The notes beneath the pieces are model-generated. The model saw nothing but the letters and a program-made list of their open reading frames with translations, did not search any database and was not told where the DNA came from. DNA of 64,000 nt, taken from NCBI GenBank assembly GCA_030549495.1, contig JAUIRK010000875.1, positions 709,501 through 773,500 on the forward strand, read 5' to 3'. Below, piece by piece: positions 31,510 through 43,390 of this stretch (positions within the stretch are counted from its first letter, which is position 1; every line of letters starts with the position of its first letter). The position numbers and the translations under genes are program-made. Source of the stretch: Nectonema munidae. Its lineage: Eukaryota > Nematomorpha > Nectonematoida > Nectonematidae.

Positions 31510-33244
31510 ATATTTTTTTTAATTTTCCTCAAAAATATGGAATGAAGCTAAAACAAGTTTTTCATAATTTTTAACATGCAAAGCGCGAAAATAAACGAGC
31601 AATTTGATAAACTTTTTCAATAAAAATGATTCTTGTAATCAGCCAGTTTTCATTTTTACTCGAAGCTACTGATAAATTAAAATTTCTGAACATCATTACG
31701 CTAGCTTGATCAAGAGGTATTTGCATTGATGTTGCACTAGAAAATTTTCTTTCTAGTTAGTTTTCTTTCGTGAAAATTAACCGGTGAATAAGGCTGACTA
31801 ATTCAACATAACCACAGGTTAATTCAACTCCCAAAACATTTAGCAAATCATATTAATTAAATAAACATATATAAAAACTTTTAAACAACTTTAAACTATT
31901 GTAATACAATGTATTGCGTAATTATATCATGTTTATTTCAAATTCATATCCATATTTTCATGTTCTGGTACTTGCAATTATATTCTAATAAAATTGCGTT
32001 CAATTTAATTTTTTTCCTTGACGAACTATTTTTGTATCTTGTGTATATCTATAGACTCAAAATTGTCCAGAAATTAACTGTTTATAAGAAAACACGGTAA
32101 TTGAAATATTATTAATTTTTATCCATTTAATTTGAAGAATACGAACATATATAAAGCATGTGCAGTTAATAAAACTCATTCTGGCATGCTAACGAAAAGT
32201 AACTTAACAGAAACAAGTGATAATAAATATACTCTTTAGAGACCCTAAACATAGTATATGTTAAACCTTCCTGTACGACCATTAGGAAAAGTTCAGTTCA
32301 TGATGATCCTAGAAAAAAAGAATCAGCTTCAAAAACTATACCTGAATGTATAAAAATTAAGTTAAACCGCTAAAACGTGCTCTAGATTTAAAAATAGCAC
32401 CATTGAGCTTGTTATGTGATGAATTTTCACATCATTAGTTTTTGATTGTTTAGTAACAAAACTATACTTTAAACTTGATAAGTTTAAAATATGATATTTG
32501 GAATTCACTCGACGTCGAAAGATCATATTTTTAATGATAAATTTTTTACCCCTTGGAGGCGATTTTTTCAAAAACTATAAGCGATATCAAAAACTGATTT
32601 TGAAACCGTTCATAAATCCCTTTTTAATCCTGAGTTTTGTTAAAATATATTTTATATTTGTAAATTTATGTATAGCTGTTTCTCCTTTATAATGAAAACG
32701 GTTCCTATAAAAATATAATTGAGTTGACTCCGATATCGGAGTTAGTTATGGAACAAAAAATTGCGACACCTCAAAAATAAATTCGCCATTAACGAGAATT
32801 AAGTCATTAAAAATATAAGAATACAGGAAAGATATTTAAGAAAAAAAATGCATATGAGATTCCATGTCATTCTTTTCAAATTTCTCAAACTGGTTTTCTT
32901 CCTGAAAACGATCCTTTATTCCCACAAATAAGAGCCCCTCTTCAGTAATGTACTATTAAACATCGATGTACGTGATTTTCGTACACATGACTTCAATTTA
33001 GAAATCTTCTTGTCGAACAACTTTAGGACCAGATGCTGGTACGATTTAACAAAAATAAATAGTTTTCTGAATTTGAGTTTTTAGTGAAAGCACTTTTTTT
33101 TATCGTAAATTCATTTAAATTTGACTTTTTAATGAAAATATCTTTTTAAAAGAAAAAGTTTTCGTGAAAATAGCTTATCATAATGAAACAAAAAATATTA
33201 ATTTAAAACATAGGATCGGAAAATAGTATTTCACTTTGAAGTGT
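31510..33244. other. Intergenic, nothing recognised
   Basis: AT-rich, short low-complexity frames only. Confidence 0.35.
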
Positions 33245-33370
33245 TTAACACGCTAAGGATCAGAGTCGACTTTACAAAAATATGAGAGTCTACGTTTATA
33301 AATTCTTTTTAATACAAATAATCTGCTTTACATTAAATATCGTCTGATTATCTGGTCGTTAACGGATTTA
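33245..33370. mobile_element. piggyBac-like MITE, subfamily A, diverged
   Basis: TTAACACGCTAAGGATCAGA at the left, GTCGACTTTACAAAAATA inside, and TCGTCTGATTATCTGGTCGTTAACGG at the right. Both end motifs have drifted. Confidence 0.6.
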
Positions 33371-33419
33371 GGCGTAAAAGAGTTAATTCCATTACTTTTA
33401 AAATTTTTAGAAGTTAGAG

Positions 33420-35530
33420 GGCTGATACCTGGCTGCAAAGGTCCAACGTCGGTCACTTGGAATAACCGAACAGCCATAGAGGCGGAAGATAAATGTGCGC
33501 TGCTTGCTGATTATTAAGAAGATGTGTATAAGACAAATCCAGGTCCAAAAAATTTTAATTCTGAAATTGAGTTTTTAGGCGTTTACCTGCGAAGAACGAC
33601 ACTAACTTCATCTAGAGGACCTGGTTCAAATCATTAAAAAGCTTAAAGCTAGGAAAGCGGCGGGATGGGATGAAGTTAGTAATCTATTCATCAAGAATCT
33701 TCCCCCTAGGTTTAGGGACGTCTTGCTGGCAATGTATAACTCTTTTATAAAAGATAGGTTTTACCCAGACTGTTTTAAAAGGGCTATACTTATTTGTGTG
33801 CCAAAGGCTGGCAAGAAGAGCGGCAAACCGAGTGATCTACGGCATATCAGTCTTCTCCTTTGCCTGAGCAAAGTGTATGACAAATTAATTTTTGGAGTTC
33901 TCGATGCTTGGTGCAAGGAGCATGCAATAATCCCAGAACAGTTTGGATTTAAAAAAGGGTGTATCAACAAATCATGTTCTGCTTACCTTGCATCATGATG
34001 TTGCTAAAAGCTTAAATGATGGCCTCTACGTAGGCATGATATCTTACGACCTGGAGAAGGCTTTTGATACAGTCTGGCATGATGGTTTGCTGTTCAAACT
34101 TAGTAGCATGTTTGTGCCATCATGTATCTTCAAGGTAGTTCACAGTTTCCTTTCTCGACGCTCATTCTAGATCAGAATAAATAACAAATTTTCAAGAAGA
34201 ATAAGCCTAGGCCGCGGGGTCCCCCAAGGTTCACCTCTAAGCCCTCTTCTGTTCAACATCTACATATCTGATATTAGGGACTCTTTCAATAAGTCAATCT
34301 ATGCTAGGATAAACAGTTTCGCAAACGACATACGTGTATATTACTCTGCTAAGCGTGTTCCGCGTATTTGCAAACACCTTACTGACGTAAATACCATATT
34401 AGGGGGGTATTTCACTGGATGGAACCTTAAGGTGAATTACTCTAAATGCAAGTTCATAATCTTTGGCGCTAATTGTCCAAAAAATAACCCGCCAACTATA
34501 GGGAATATTTCCCGAGTTCGCCACCTAAAATATCTAGGAATCAATAGGGATGCAGGATTTAGTTTTCATCGTGAAGCTCACGAAAAGATAAAAAAAAAAA
34601 GGGGGAAGAAGGATCTAGCGCTATATGGATGTTTTAAAGACCTTGGGGTCAATTCCACGGTGGTAGGCAAGGTCATTAAAATCCTAACAATGCCGAAATT
34701 GACTTATGGAAACTCCATTTTGGGATGCCTTCCCTCAACTTGGACCAACAAAATAGACGACCTCGTGTATAAACTTTTTAGGACTGTTTATGGCAACCCT
34801 TTCACTATTGCTCATGGCCGGACCTCATTTTCTTGGTTCCAGAATAGGTTGGAGAAATTAAATAAAAAGTTTATAGAAAAACAAAGGACACACAAGCATT
34901 GCCCACAATTATGCCAAGCTTGGATGTTAACGCAAACCCAGGCTGAAGCGTTCTTGGGGGTATATGCTAAAAAAAAGAAGAGAAAAGTTATCCTAGGTGA
35001 CTACCCATATACAATAGTCCCCAAGCAATAGGGAATTCTGGGATTTAGTTCTGTTTTTTCTGAGTTCTAGATCCGCCTACTTAAATTTAGGATTGGCACA
35101 AGTTAGTCCCAAAACAGTTTCATGTTACAAGCTAGATTAGGCATAGTCGGTAATCTGGCCTCTGTAGGAGTCCAACCTATACATTCCAATTTTAAAACAT
35201 ATATCCTAGGGATGGAGTCAAATTCCAGGGGTAGATTGTTCCTAACCTAGCATGCCCTAAATTATGTATATCTCTCTTAACCGCTATAACATGTATCAAA
35301 TATTATTTATTAATAATATATAAGATATTGCATGCCTTCTAACGCTTCTATTTTTGTAGCATATATTTTTTATTTAGGAACAAGCTACATTCCGTCATGC
35401 CGGTTTTTTATCCTGGTTTTCTTCCTCTGACAAATTCAAAGGTTTTTACGGTTAGGTAGTGTTCTGGCGACCCAATTCTACGTGGTTAGTAATCAAGTTA
35501 TCACTAAACATTAAGATTGTTTCCCAAATT
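33420..35530 (+). mobile_element. LINE (Jockey/CR1-like), 5'-truncated and decayed
   Basis: Reverse transcriptase blocks in order: KLKARKAAGWDEVSNLFIKN (about 33637), AILICVPKAGKK, EQFGFKKG, ISYDLEKAFDTVWHDGL (first catalytic Asp), GVPQGSPLSPLLFNIYIS (34217-34270) and a Y-A-D-D-type box that reads FANDIRVYY, i.e. a catalytic Asp changed to Asn. The C-terminal part (34432-35031) includes LGVNSTVVGKVIKI and TMPKLTYG. Frame shifts and an in-frame stop separate the blocks. No endonuclease domain precedes the RT. The 3' tail (about 35400-35530) resembles a solo fragment at 48560-48690. Confidence 0.85.
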
Positions 35531-36142
35531 GGGAGTGTTTGCGTTAGGATTATATCGTTCACTCAGCTGTATTTATATATTTGTAACATACATTCTTGTA
35601 AAATAATATATATATCAGAGGTCTGGCAAGACCTCCGAGGAGACAACTCGCAAAACTTGCCAGCCTTATTATATATTTAAATGTGTAAATCGTAAAATGC
35701 TTAAAAATATACTTAAAATAAAAATTTTCAAAAAATATTTTACATACATATTGAAAGCCACATTTCAAAAATTCTACCTAAAAGTTCAAAAAATTTAACT
35801 TTGAAATTGCAGTTTTATTTCATAAAAACTATATGATTGGTTGAAATGTTTATGTAATATATAATAATAATAATAATACCAATACTACTTTTTGCAAATT
35901 TTTACTTGTTTGATTTGAAGAAAGAATTAAACTGTTTTTCAATATTTCTTTTTCATGATATATATATATCATTAGAAAGCTTATCGTTTGCTACATACTC
36001 TAGAATAATTTATTTTTGTAAAAGTTTTAAAAAAATTTAATAAATGGACATTACTTCGAAAAATTTTGTCTAAATTTTTGAAAAAATTACGGACCACCTT
36101 TTTGTTTAAGCATAATGTGTCTTTTTTTAAAAAAAAATTAAA
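35531..36142. other. Intergenic with AT-rich simple repeats
   Basis: An ATA microsatellite lies at about 35861-35878. 35620-35660 holds a GC-richer AGACCTCCGAGGAG segment of unknown nature. No gene. Confidence 0.4.
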
Positions 36143-36820
36143 TGAAAATGGTGTCATTGGAAAGGTATACTCTTTGTGGTTAACATAGGCTAGGTTATAC
36201 AAATAAATATATTTTCATTTTTCCAAAATCTGCTTTTATGTGAGGTCAGTCAAGTTTTATCTAGTTTCAAAAAATACCAATAATAATTAACGTTCTTAAT
36301 TTATAAAATATTTTTTGAATATTTTATATTCACAAAGGTAAAATATGATTTTTCACATTTTAAAATTTCATAGTTAAAGAAAACTGTCGAAAATTAATAT
36401 ATATTTTTTACTTTTTATGGGTCAGTAGTATAGGTCAGTATAATGTTTTTCTAATAAATTTAAAATTATTTTTGAAGTGAAAAATGTTGATCGAATAGCT
36501 ATACTCTTTGTGGGTAAAATACGCTAGGTTTTACAAATAAATATATTTTTATTTTTTCAAAATCCGCTTTTATGTGAGGTCAGTCAACTTTTATCTAGTT
36601 TCAAAAAATACCAATAATTAACGTGATGAGTTTATATATTATTTCTTCAAAATTTTATATTCACAAAGGTAGAATATGGGTTTTAACTTTTTAAAATGTC
36701 ATAGTTAAATAAAACTGTCGAAAATTAATATATATTTTTTACTTTTTATGGGTCAGTAGAGGTCAGTTTAATATTTTTCTAATAAATTTTAAATTTTTTT
36801 TTCAAGTGAAAAATATCGAT
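36143..36820. repeat. Tandem duplication, period about 340 bp
   Basis: Unit 1 (from 36143) and unit 2 (from 36479) share GCTATACTCTTTGTGG-like starts, TACAAATAAATATATTTT, CTTTTATGTGAGGTCAGTCA, ATCTAGTTTCAAAAAATACC and TTTTTACTTTTTATGGGTCA, with about 85-90% identity by eye. Confidence 0.75.
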
Positions 36821-38290
36821 TAAATGTAAGAGTTTTGTTTGATAATCGTAGTCTACTTTTATTTAGTTTAGATACAACCTTTCTAATTTTTAACGAAGGG
36901 CATTCGTTAAAAATTATACCGACAGTGTGCGAATAATAAATCACATTATTGATTGATTTTAGGGCATAACTATGCGAAGAAAGATGAACACATGTTGCAT
37001 TACGCGTTTGTGAGCGCAGTGAATTCTTATCTCGCATACGCTTCACCACATCTTTAGCACGCGTGTGTGGTTTATTTAATCGGGCTAGTGTACGCTTAGT
37101 TTATTTGTAGTGTTCCTAGCTTAAATCTTAGTCAACTATTAAAACGCTTATAACTTTCACATTTCTCAACAAAATGCATCATGCGATATACCAAATTAAA
37201 GCATTTTTTATGGCCTTTCAGAATACATTACTTATATCATAAGTACTTAAGAAATGCCATTTTACTGTTTTTATTTTCCATGGGCTTCATACCATTAATT
37301 AGCAGATAAGGGATGCATTTTAAACTAAAGCTCCTTTCATTATGACAAATTTTTACCTATATTATGTCACAATTTCCATCACAATTATAAAGCGACTCTA
37401 CTCTCAGAATCTAAATTTATTTGTAGATTTTTATAAAATAGTATTAGTTTTTCCATTTTTTTATAAATTAACCTTCGTTTTTTTTTATTGGTCAGTATAA
37501 TCTTTTTCTAATAAATTTAAAATTATTTTTGAAGTGAAAAATGTAGATCGAATGTACAAGTATTGTTGGATAATCGTAGTCCCCTATTTATTTTTAGATT
37601 TTTATAAAATCATTTTAGTTTTCAGTTTTTTATATATTAACATTAGTTTTTTACTTCTTTTGAAGTGCGGGTTTGATTTACACTTTGATTCGAAAAAAAT
37701 ATGTTTTGGATAAATATTATTTTATTATTGCATATAAATTTTTAAAGAGAAGATAAATAGATCAAAATATGTGTTTTAATCAATTTTTATCAATAAGTAA
37801 TCTCATGAATTTATTTTTTTTTCACTTTAATCCTAAATTAACTTCTATATTTTTATAAAATAATTATAATTTTCGACATCCATATTGAAGAAATAATGAG
37901 TTTTGTTGGATAATCATAGTCTACTTTTATTTAGATTAGATACAACCTTTATAAGGGATGCATTTTAAACTAAAGCTCCTTTCATTTGGACAAATTTTTA
38001 CCTATATTATGTGATAATTTCTAACACAATTATAAAGCGACTCTACTCTCAGAATCTAAATTTATTTGTAGATTTTGAATTAATCAACCAAAATTTAAAT
38101 GCGGGTTTGATTTACACTTTGATTCGAAAAAAATATGTTTTGGATAAATATTATTTTTATTATTGTTTACTGCATTAAATTTAAGGAGATAAGGGATGCA
38201 TTTTAAACTAAAGCTTTTTTCATTTGGACAAATTTTTACCTATATTCTGTGACAATTTCCAGCCCAATTATAAAGCGACTCTACTTTCAG
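36821..38290. repeat. Interspersed repeat block of reshuffled units
   Basis: GGATAATCGTAGTC occurs near 36838 and 37570, with a one-base variant near 37908. AAGGGATGCATTTTAAACTA occurs near 37307, 37955 and 38192. AAAGCGACTCTACT occurs near 37390, 38034 and 38271. TTTGATTTACACTTTGATTC occurs near 37672 and 38106. The units recur in different order and spacing, suggesting repeated local duplication. Confidence 0.7.
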
Positions 38291-38292
38291 AA

Positions 38293-38463
38293 TCTAAATT
38301 TATTTGTATATTGAAGAAATATTTTTTCAGTATAAAGAGTTTAGAAAACTCTTCTCTAATATGTAATGATATATTCTCATCTAAATTTATTTGTATATTG
38401 AAGAAATATTTTTTCAGTATAGAGTTTAGAAAACTCTTCTCTAATATGTAATGATATATTCTC
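38293..38463. repeat. Tandem duplication, period about 85 bp
   Basis: Two nearly identical units, starting ATCTAAATTTATTTGTATAT and ending TGTAATGATATATTCTC, directly adjoin the foldback element. Confidence 0.8.
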
Positions 38464-40021
38464 ATAACCTGTACGGTTGAACGCGGGTAGACAACTTGCG
38501 TATTATCTCCAACCCGTATATTACGATGATTCTTCTCCAACCTGTATTCTACGATGATTCATCTCCAAACTATATACTACAATGATTCATCTCCAACCTG
38601 TATACTACGATAATTCATCTCAACCGTACTACGATAATTCATCTCCAACCTGTATACTACGATGATTCATCTTCAACCTGTATACTACGATGGTTTCTAT
38701 TCCATGTACAAATAACAAGGGAGACAATATTCAACTTTCTGTTCACATTCTGCTAGATGTAAGATTTGATATACCTCATTCGGGGAGACGATGCTACATA
38801 AGTTATTACCTATATACATTATACCTGTATACTACGATGGTTCATCTCCAACCTGTATACCGCGATAATTCATATCAAAGAATCGAAAAATATTTTTTAA
38901 AAAATCAAAAAATATCAAACTTTCTGTTCATATTTTGCTACCTCATACGATGTTACAAAAGTTATTACCTATACTTTTGCAATTTGCACGATTTTAAATA
39001 TTATATTTGTCGAATAATCAAAGAATCGAAAAATGTTCAAATCAAAAAATATTTATTCTTTTTAAATATATCGTTGGCTTCCCTTACTTTTAGTTTCGTA
39101 TGTGCATAATTTGATAAAAATTAATTATTAAAGACTAGGTTTATCCTTCAATTTTAAAAGTATGGGGAGCCAACGATATATTTAAAAAGAATAAATATTT
39201 TTTGATTTGAACATTTTTCGATTCTTTGATTATTCGATAATAGATATTTTTTGATTTTAACATTTTTCGATTCTTTGATTATTCGACAAATTTAATATTT
39301 AAAATTGTTCAAATTGCAAAGTATAGGTAATAACTTTTGTAACATCGTATGAGGTAGCAAAATATGAACAGAAACTTTGATATTTTTTGATTTTTTAAAG
39401 AATATTTTTCGATTCTTTGATTACAGAATTTTATTTTGATTATTTGACAAATATAATATTTAAAATCGTGCAAATTGCAAAGTATAGGTAATAACTTTTG
39501 TAACATCGTATGAGGTAGCAAATTATGAACAGAAAGTTTGATATTTTTTGATTTTTTAAAGAATATTTTTCGATTCTTTGATTACAGAATTTTATTTTGA
39601 TTATTTGATAAAATATATTATATAGGTTGGAGATGAATTATCGCGTTATACAGGTTGGAGATGAACCAACGTAGTATACAGGTATAATGTATATAGGTAA
39701 TAACTTATGTAGCATCGTCTCCCCGAATGAGGTATATCAAATCTTACATCTAGCAGAATGTGAACAGAAAGTTGAACATTGTCTCCCTAGTTATTTGTAC
39801 ATGGAATAGAAACCATCGTAGTATACAGGTTGAAGATGAATCATCGTAGTATACAGGTTGGAGATGAATTATCGTAGTATACAGGTTGGAGATGAATCAT
39901 TGTAGTATATAGTTTGGAGATGAATCATCGTAGAATACAGGTTGGAGAAGAATCATCGTAATATACGGGTTGGAGATAACACGCAAGTTGTCTACCCGCG
40001 TTCAACCGTACAGGTTATGAG
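38461..40021. mobile_element. Foldback element with tandem 27-bp units in both arms
   Basis: CTCATAACCTGTACGG at 38461 is mirrored by CCGTACAGGTTATGAG ending at 40021. The arms run about 620 bases on the left and 850 on the right around a centre at about 39084-39164. The outer arms consist of repeated CTGTATACTACGATGATTCA-type units of about 27 bp, about eight per arm. The inner arms contain AATCGAAAAAT repeats, which are expanded in the right arm. Long inverted arms with internal short repeats are the form of foldback elements. No protein-coding capacity. Confidence 0.78.
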
Positions 40022-40041
40022 ATATATATATATATATATAA
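40022..40041. repeat. TA microsatellite
   Basis: Uninterrupted alternating A and T at the edge of the foldback element. Confidence 0.8.
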
Positions 40042-40165
40042 GGTATAGCTATGCAGTAACAAGGGCCGGTAGGCGTTTAGTGGGATGAAAAGTCCAGGTA
40101 GACCTAGACTCAGCATTCCGGGCGGGCCCCGATATCCGAAAGGATCGGTGCGAACGTCACAAACA
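40042..40165. other. Isolated GC-rich segment of unknown nature
   Basis: About 120 bases at roughly 55% GC between the foldback element and the WDR4 3' end. It contains GATATCC-GAAA-GGATCGG, a GNRA-capped hairpin, and GGGCGGGCCCCG. I could not match it to tRNA, 5S, U6, SRP or a classic ribozyme. It may be a structured RNA or a repeat end. Confidence 0.3.
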
Positions 40166-40205
40166 ACTTAACTTATATGATAAAATAAAGAAAAAATAAA
40201 AAACA

Positions 40206-41288
40206 CTATTCAGAATTTATTCTTTTAGATTTGTTTAAAAAATAATTATCGCATTTTTTGCCTTTACTTTTTATAAAGGCTTCAAATAGATTTGTTTGTT
40301 TTTTATCATATAAAAACAAATCATAAGGCTCATCCAAAAGTTCTTTAACTTCAGTAGCTTCAAAGACTTCATATTTAGAAAGGGAAAGATCCAAATTTAA
40401 AATTAAACTTTTATTTAACTTTTGGTCCAAAGACACAACAATAGTTAGATGATTTTTTTTTAAGGAGCAAATATCTAAAATATCAATTTCTTCAAAATAA
40501 AGAAATTTGATTGTTTTAAAGCAAAAGAATGGGGCTTTATTAAGTAAATTAATAAAAAGTAGACAATTCAAAGGAATCACGTGTAATACAGTTAAGGATA
40601 AATTTTCTAAAATACAAAATTTTCTGACTGAATTTTTTTTCTTTTTATCAAAATTTGGAAGAGATGCTGGAACAAACTTTCTAGATAAATCAGATTCATT
40701 AGAAAAATCATGAGGCGATAGGGAAAACAAGTTATCATTATTCAGATTAAGAAAAATATCTGTTAAAAGATTAAAAGAAAGAATCTCACTTTTTTCATCT
40801 AAGTTCCAAAACTTTAAACTTTCGTCACCACCTGATGACATCAAAATCATAGGTAAAACATTTAAATGGAAAGAACAAACATACTCTTTATGACCTAATA
40901 AAAAAGCGATAATATTATAGGTATTAGGATAACTAAACAAGCGGATTTTTTCATCTTTATCAGCGGTTAAAATTTTTGTGTCATTAGATATGACACATAT
41001 ATCTAGTATCAAGGATAAATGGCCTCCAATAAATTTGGGAACATTAGAATCATTAAAATCTACTTCAAACATATCACCTGTCTTATCACCATAAATTATT
41101 TTAGTTTCATTTATTTTGAAATTAGAAATAGCCATAGCATTACGTTTGATTGAACACTCTTGAATCAAATTAAACATCGAATTGATACTTTGAAAAAGTT
41201 TAACACGTTTATCTTTGATAAGAGCTAAATAAGAGAGTGAAGTTGAAATTGAAAATGCATCAACTTGGAGTACAATTTTCTTTGCCAT
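40206..41288 (-). CDS. WDR4: WDR4/Trm82 subunit of tRNA (guanine-N7) methyltransferase
   Basis: An intronless 360-codon frame with ATG start and TAG stop. WD-repeat protein: IIYGDKTGDMFEVDF (residues about 64-78), GGHLSLILDICVISND, KILTADKDEKIRLFSYPNTY, NIIAFLLGHKEYV and LMSSGGDESLKFWNLD. The D-K-T-G-D, T-A-D-x-D-E-K-I-R-x-x-x-Y-P and L-G-H-x-E-x-V strings are specific to WDR4/Trm82 rather than general WD40. WDR4 binds METTL1/Trm8 and positions it for m7G46 methylation of tRNAs in the nucleus. The length is somewhat shorter than human WDR4 (412); the C-terminal third is diverged. An AATAAA overlaps the last codons (minus strand). Neighbours are unrelated. Confidence 0.88.
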   Translation of the reverse strand: MAKKIVLQVDAFSISTSLSYLALIKDKRVKLFQSINSMFNLIQECSIKRNAMAISNFKINETKIIYGDKTGDMFEVDFNDSNVPKFIGGHLSLILDICVISNDTKILTADKDEKIRLFSYPNTYNIIAFLLGHKEYVCSFHLNVLPMILMSSGGDESLKFWNLDEKSEILSFNLLTDIFLNLNNDNLFSLSPHDFSNESDLSRKFVPASLPNFDKKKKNSVRKFCILENLSLTVLHVIPLNCLLFINLLNKAPFFCFKTIKFLYFEEIDILDICSLKKNHLTIVVSLDQKLNKSLILNLDLSLSKYEVFEATEVKELLDEPYDLFLYDKKQTNLFEAFIKSKGKKCDNYFLNKSKRINSE

Positions 41289-42109
41289 AATTATTTTCTA
41301 TTTAGATAAAAAAAACTTGAAGGATTATGATTAAACTCCATTTTAAAAACTTTAGTGAGAATAAAATAAAATTTTATGCTAATTTAAAACAACGATTTTG
41401 ATAACACATTTTTTGCTGTTAAAATCATTTATTGATGAATTTCAAGGTATATTCTCATTTTAATATTGATATGTATATCTTGATTCTCAGCTAAGATAAC
41501 TTAATAATTCAATTGTTATATAATAATTTTAAAGGATATTTAAAAAATATAGTTTTTTTGATATATATATAACGTGGATATAAAAAAACAACAAATCTAA
41601 AGGATGATTAATAAAATCAACCAAAAAAATAAGTTTTTTATCACATTAAAATTTTTGATTACTTAGAGAACAACATAATGAATATTTTAAGGTAATTGTT
41701 CTACAAAAGAATAAATCCGGTGGTTTTTTTCATGGGAACAATGTTCGGTATTTGGTTTACATTGTCTAGTGAATAAGGATTAAGTGAGGTGCTTTAAAAC
41801 TTTTAAAATTTCAATTCATGTGGTTTTAAAAATTGTTGGAGTTTATATATCCTGAAAATGGGGTACAGACTCTATCATATTTCAACAAACATAATTTGCA
41901 TGAATGTGAAATTTATTGAATTTGCTATCTTTTAGAGTTTCAGAATATTTTAATTTATATTTTGGTAGAAGTGTAGGTAGGTAGGAAGAAATATCTAAGC
42001 ACTATCGGACTTCTCTATATGCTTGCGAAATGCTTGAAAAGGTATAAATTTGAAGTTAGAGAGAATTGTATTTATTTGGCTTGTGAATTGATTAGGAATG
42101 AGGGAACTT
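41289..42109. other. Intergenic upstream of WDR4
   Basis: AT-rich; should contain the WDR4 promoter. No motif stands out. Confidence 0.35.
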
Positions 42110-43390
42110 GATTAGGAATCATTTAACTTAGACTCCATTTATAAGATATAATTTTACTAAGAGAGAAAAGAGTTGAAGATAGTTTGTGGTATAGGTTTTT
42201 GAAGTGGGATGGCCTTTTGAGTTTTGATTGAAAGGTGAGCCCTAAATATTTCATGGAGGAAGATGGTTGGATGAGGATATCGCTGGATGTTAATATTGAG
42301 AGGTGAGGGCAATGTCTTCGTGTGAAGTGTAAAAGAGTTGATGTTGCGTTAAATTTTACTTTTAATGAATCGGTGGCAAATGTTAGCGTTAAAGAAAGAG
42401 CTAATTTTCATTATGTTTTCTTTTTGAGAATTTGAGGTAAATATGAAGATTAGATCATCTGAGTAGCATTGAAAGAAAATTGAATTGTTAGCTAATATAT
42501 CTAAGAGAGGGTTTATAAGTATAACACAGAGGATATCGGAGAGGCACCCACATTGTTGGGTGGATAGTGAGAGGGAATGAACGGCAACTAGAGAATTGTG
42601 TTCGAATATAAGACACTGATTTGAAAGGTAATTTTGAATGAACTTTATGAGATAATGGGAGTATTTTTGGGGGATCATGTTGAAAAAGATAGCAGGATAC
42701 CATGCTGAATTGAAAGCCTTGTTTAATGTCTAGAAAGAGTGCGGATGATGTTAATTTGGTAGATAGTTTTGTTTGGAGGTAGGAGGAGAGTCTATATAGA
42801 GCGGATTCTGGACTTTTGTGTGGGAGGTATACAAATTGGAAGGGACTAATTTTGTTAGATGTGGTTATGTGAAAGGGAAACCTTTTGCGTATAGTTTTTT
42901 CTAAGATTTTTCCTAAGTAGGAAGGATGGTGATTGGTCACCAGTTGGTTATGAGGCCTAAGTCTTTGTTGCGTTTTAGAAGTAAAATAAACTTACCTATT
43001 TTTCAGATAGATGGGAAAAAGGAGAATTTTAGGCAACTGTTATATAATTGTAAGATATTGTGAATATAAAGGGAAGAATTTTATGATATGTTTTGTGGTT
43101 ATAAGATCAAGGCTGGGAGATGATTTAGGATTTAGATTATTTATAGCCGAGGCTAATTCGGCTAGATTTACTGGAGGAAAAGTTTGGCATGAGAAGGAGG
43201 AGACATGTTCGCGTATAGAGTGGTTTACTATGTTATCGGATGTATGAGAATCCTGAGGGAAAAGCGTTGAAAGTAAGGATGGGCTGATTAATGGGTCGTT
43301 GGAAATTGTGTGCGGTAGAAGTGGAGTGAGAAGAAGCTTTGCGATTTTTGCGGACGGAATTAACCAACTATTGAAGATGTCAATTTAAGC
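42110..43390 (-). mobile_element. LINE remnant, reverse transcriptase
   Basis: Minus-strand translation in several frames gives NLAELASAINNLNPKSSPSL then DLITTKHI (start of RT), YLGKILEKTIRKRFPFHI, ISPFQFVYLPHKSPESALYR, ALFLDIKQGF, LINPLLDILANN, FFQCYSDDLIFIF (Y-x-D-D box) and MKYLGLTF-like sequence near the end. It fits the Jockey/I/R1 group of non-LTR elements and differs from the LINE at 33420. Many frame changes; no endonuclease seen. Confidence 0.78.

Noticed and set aside
38500-38700. Regular 27-bp repeats considered as a CRISPR array
   Set aside because: Eukaryotic context, no unique spacers, and mirrored copies in the other arm; a foldback repeat array.
38224-39521. Several frames of 70-139 codons
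   Set aside because: They are translations of tandem and foldback repeats.
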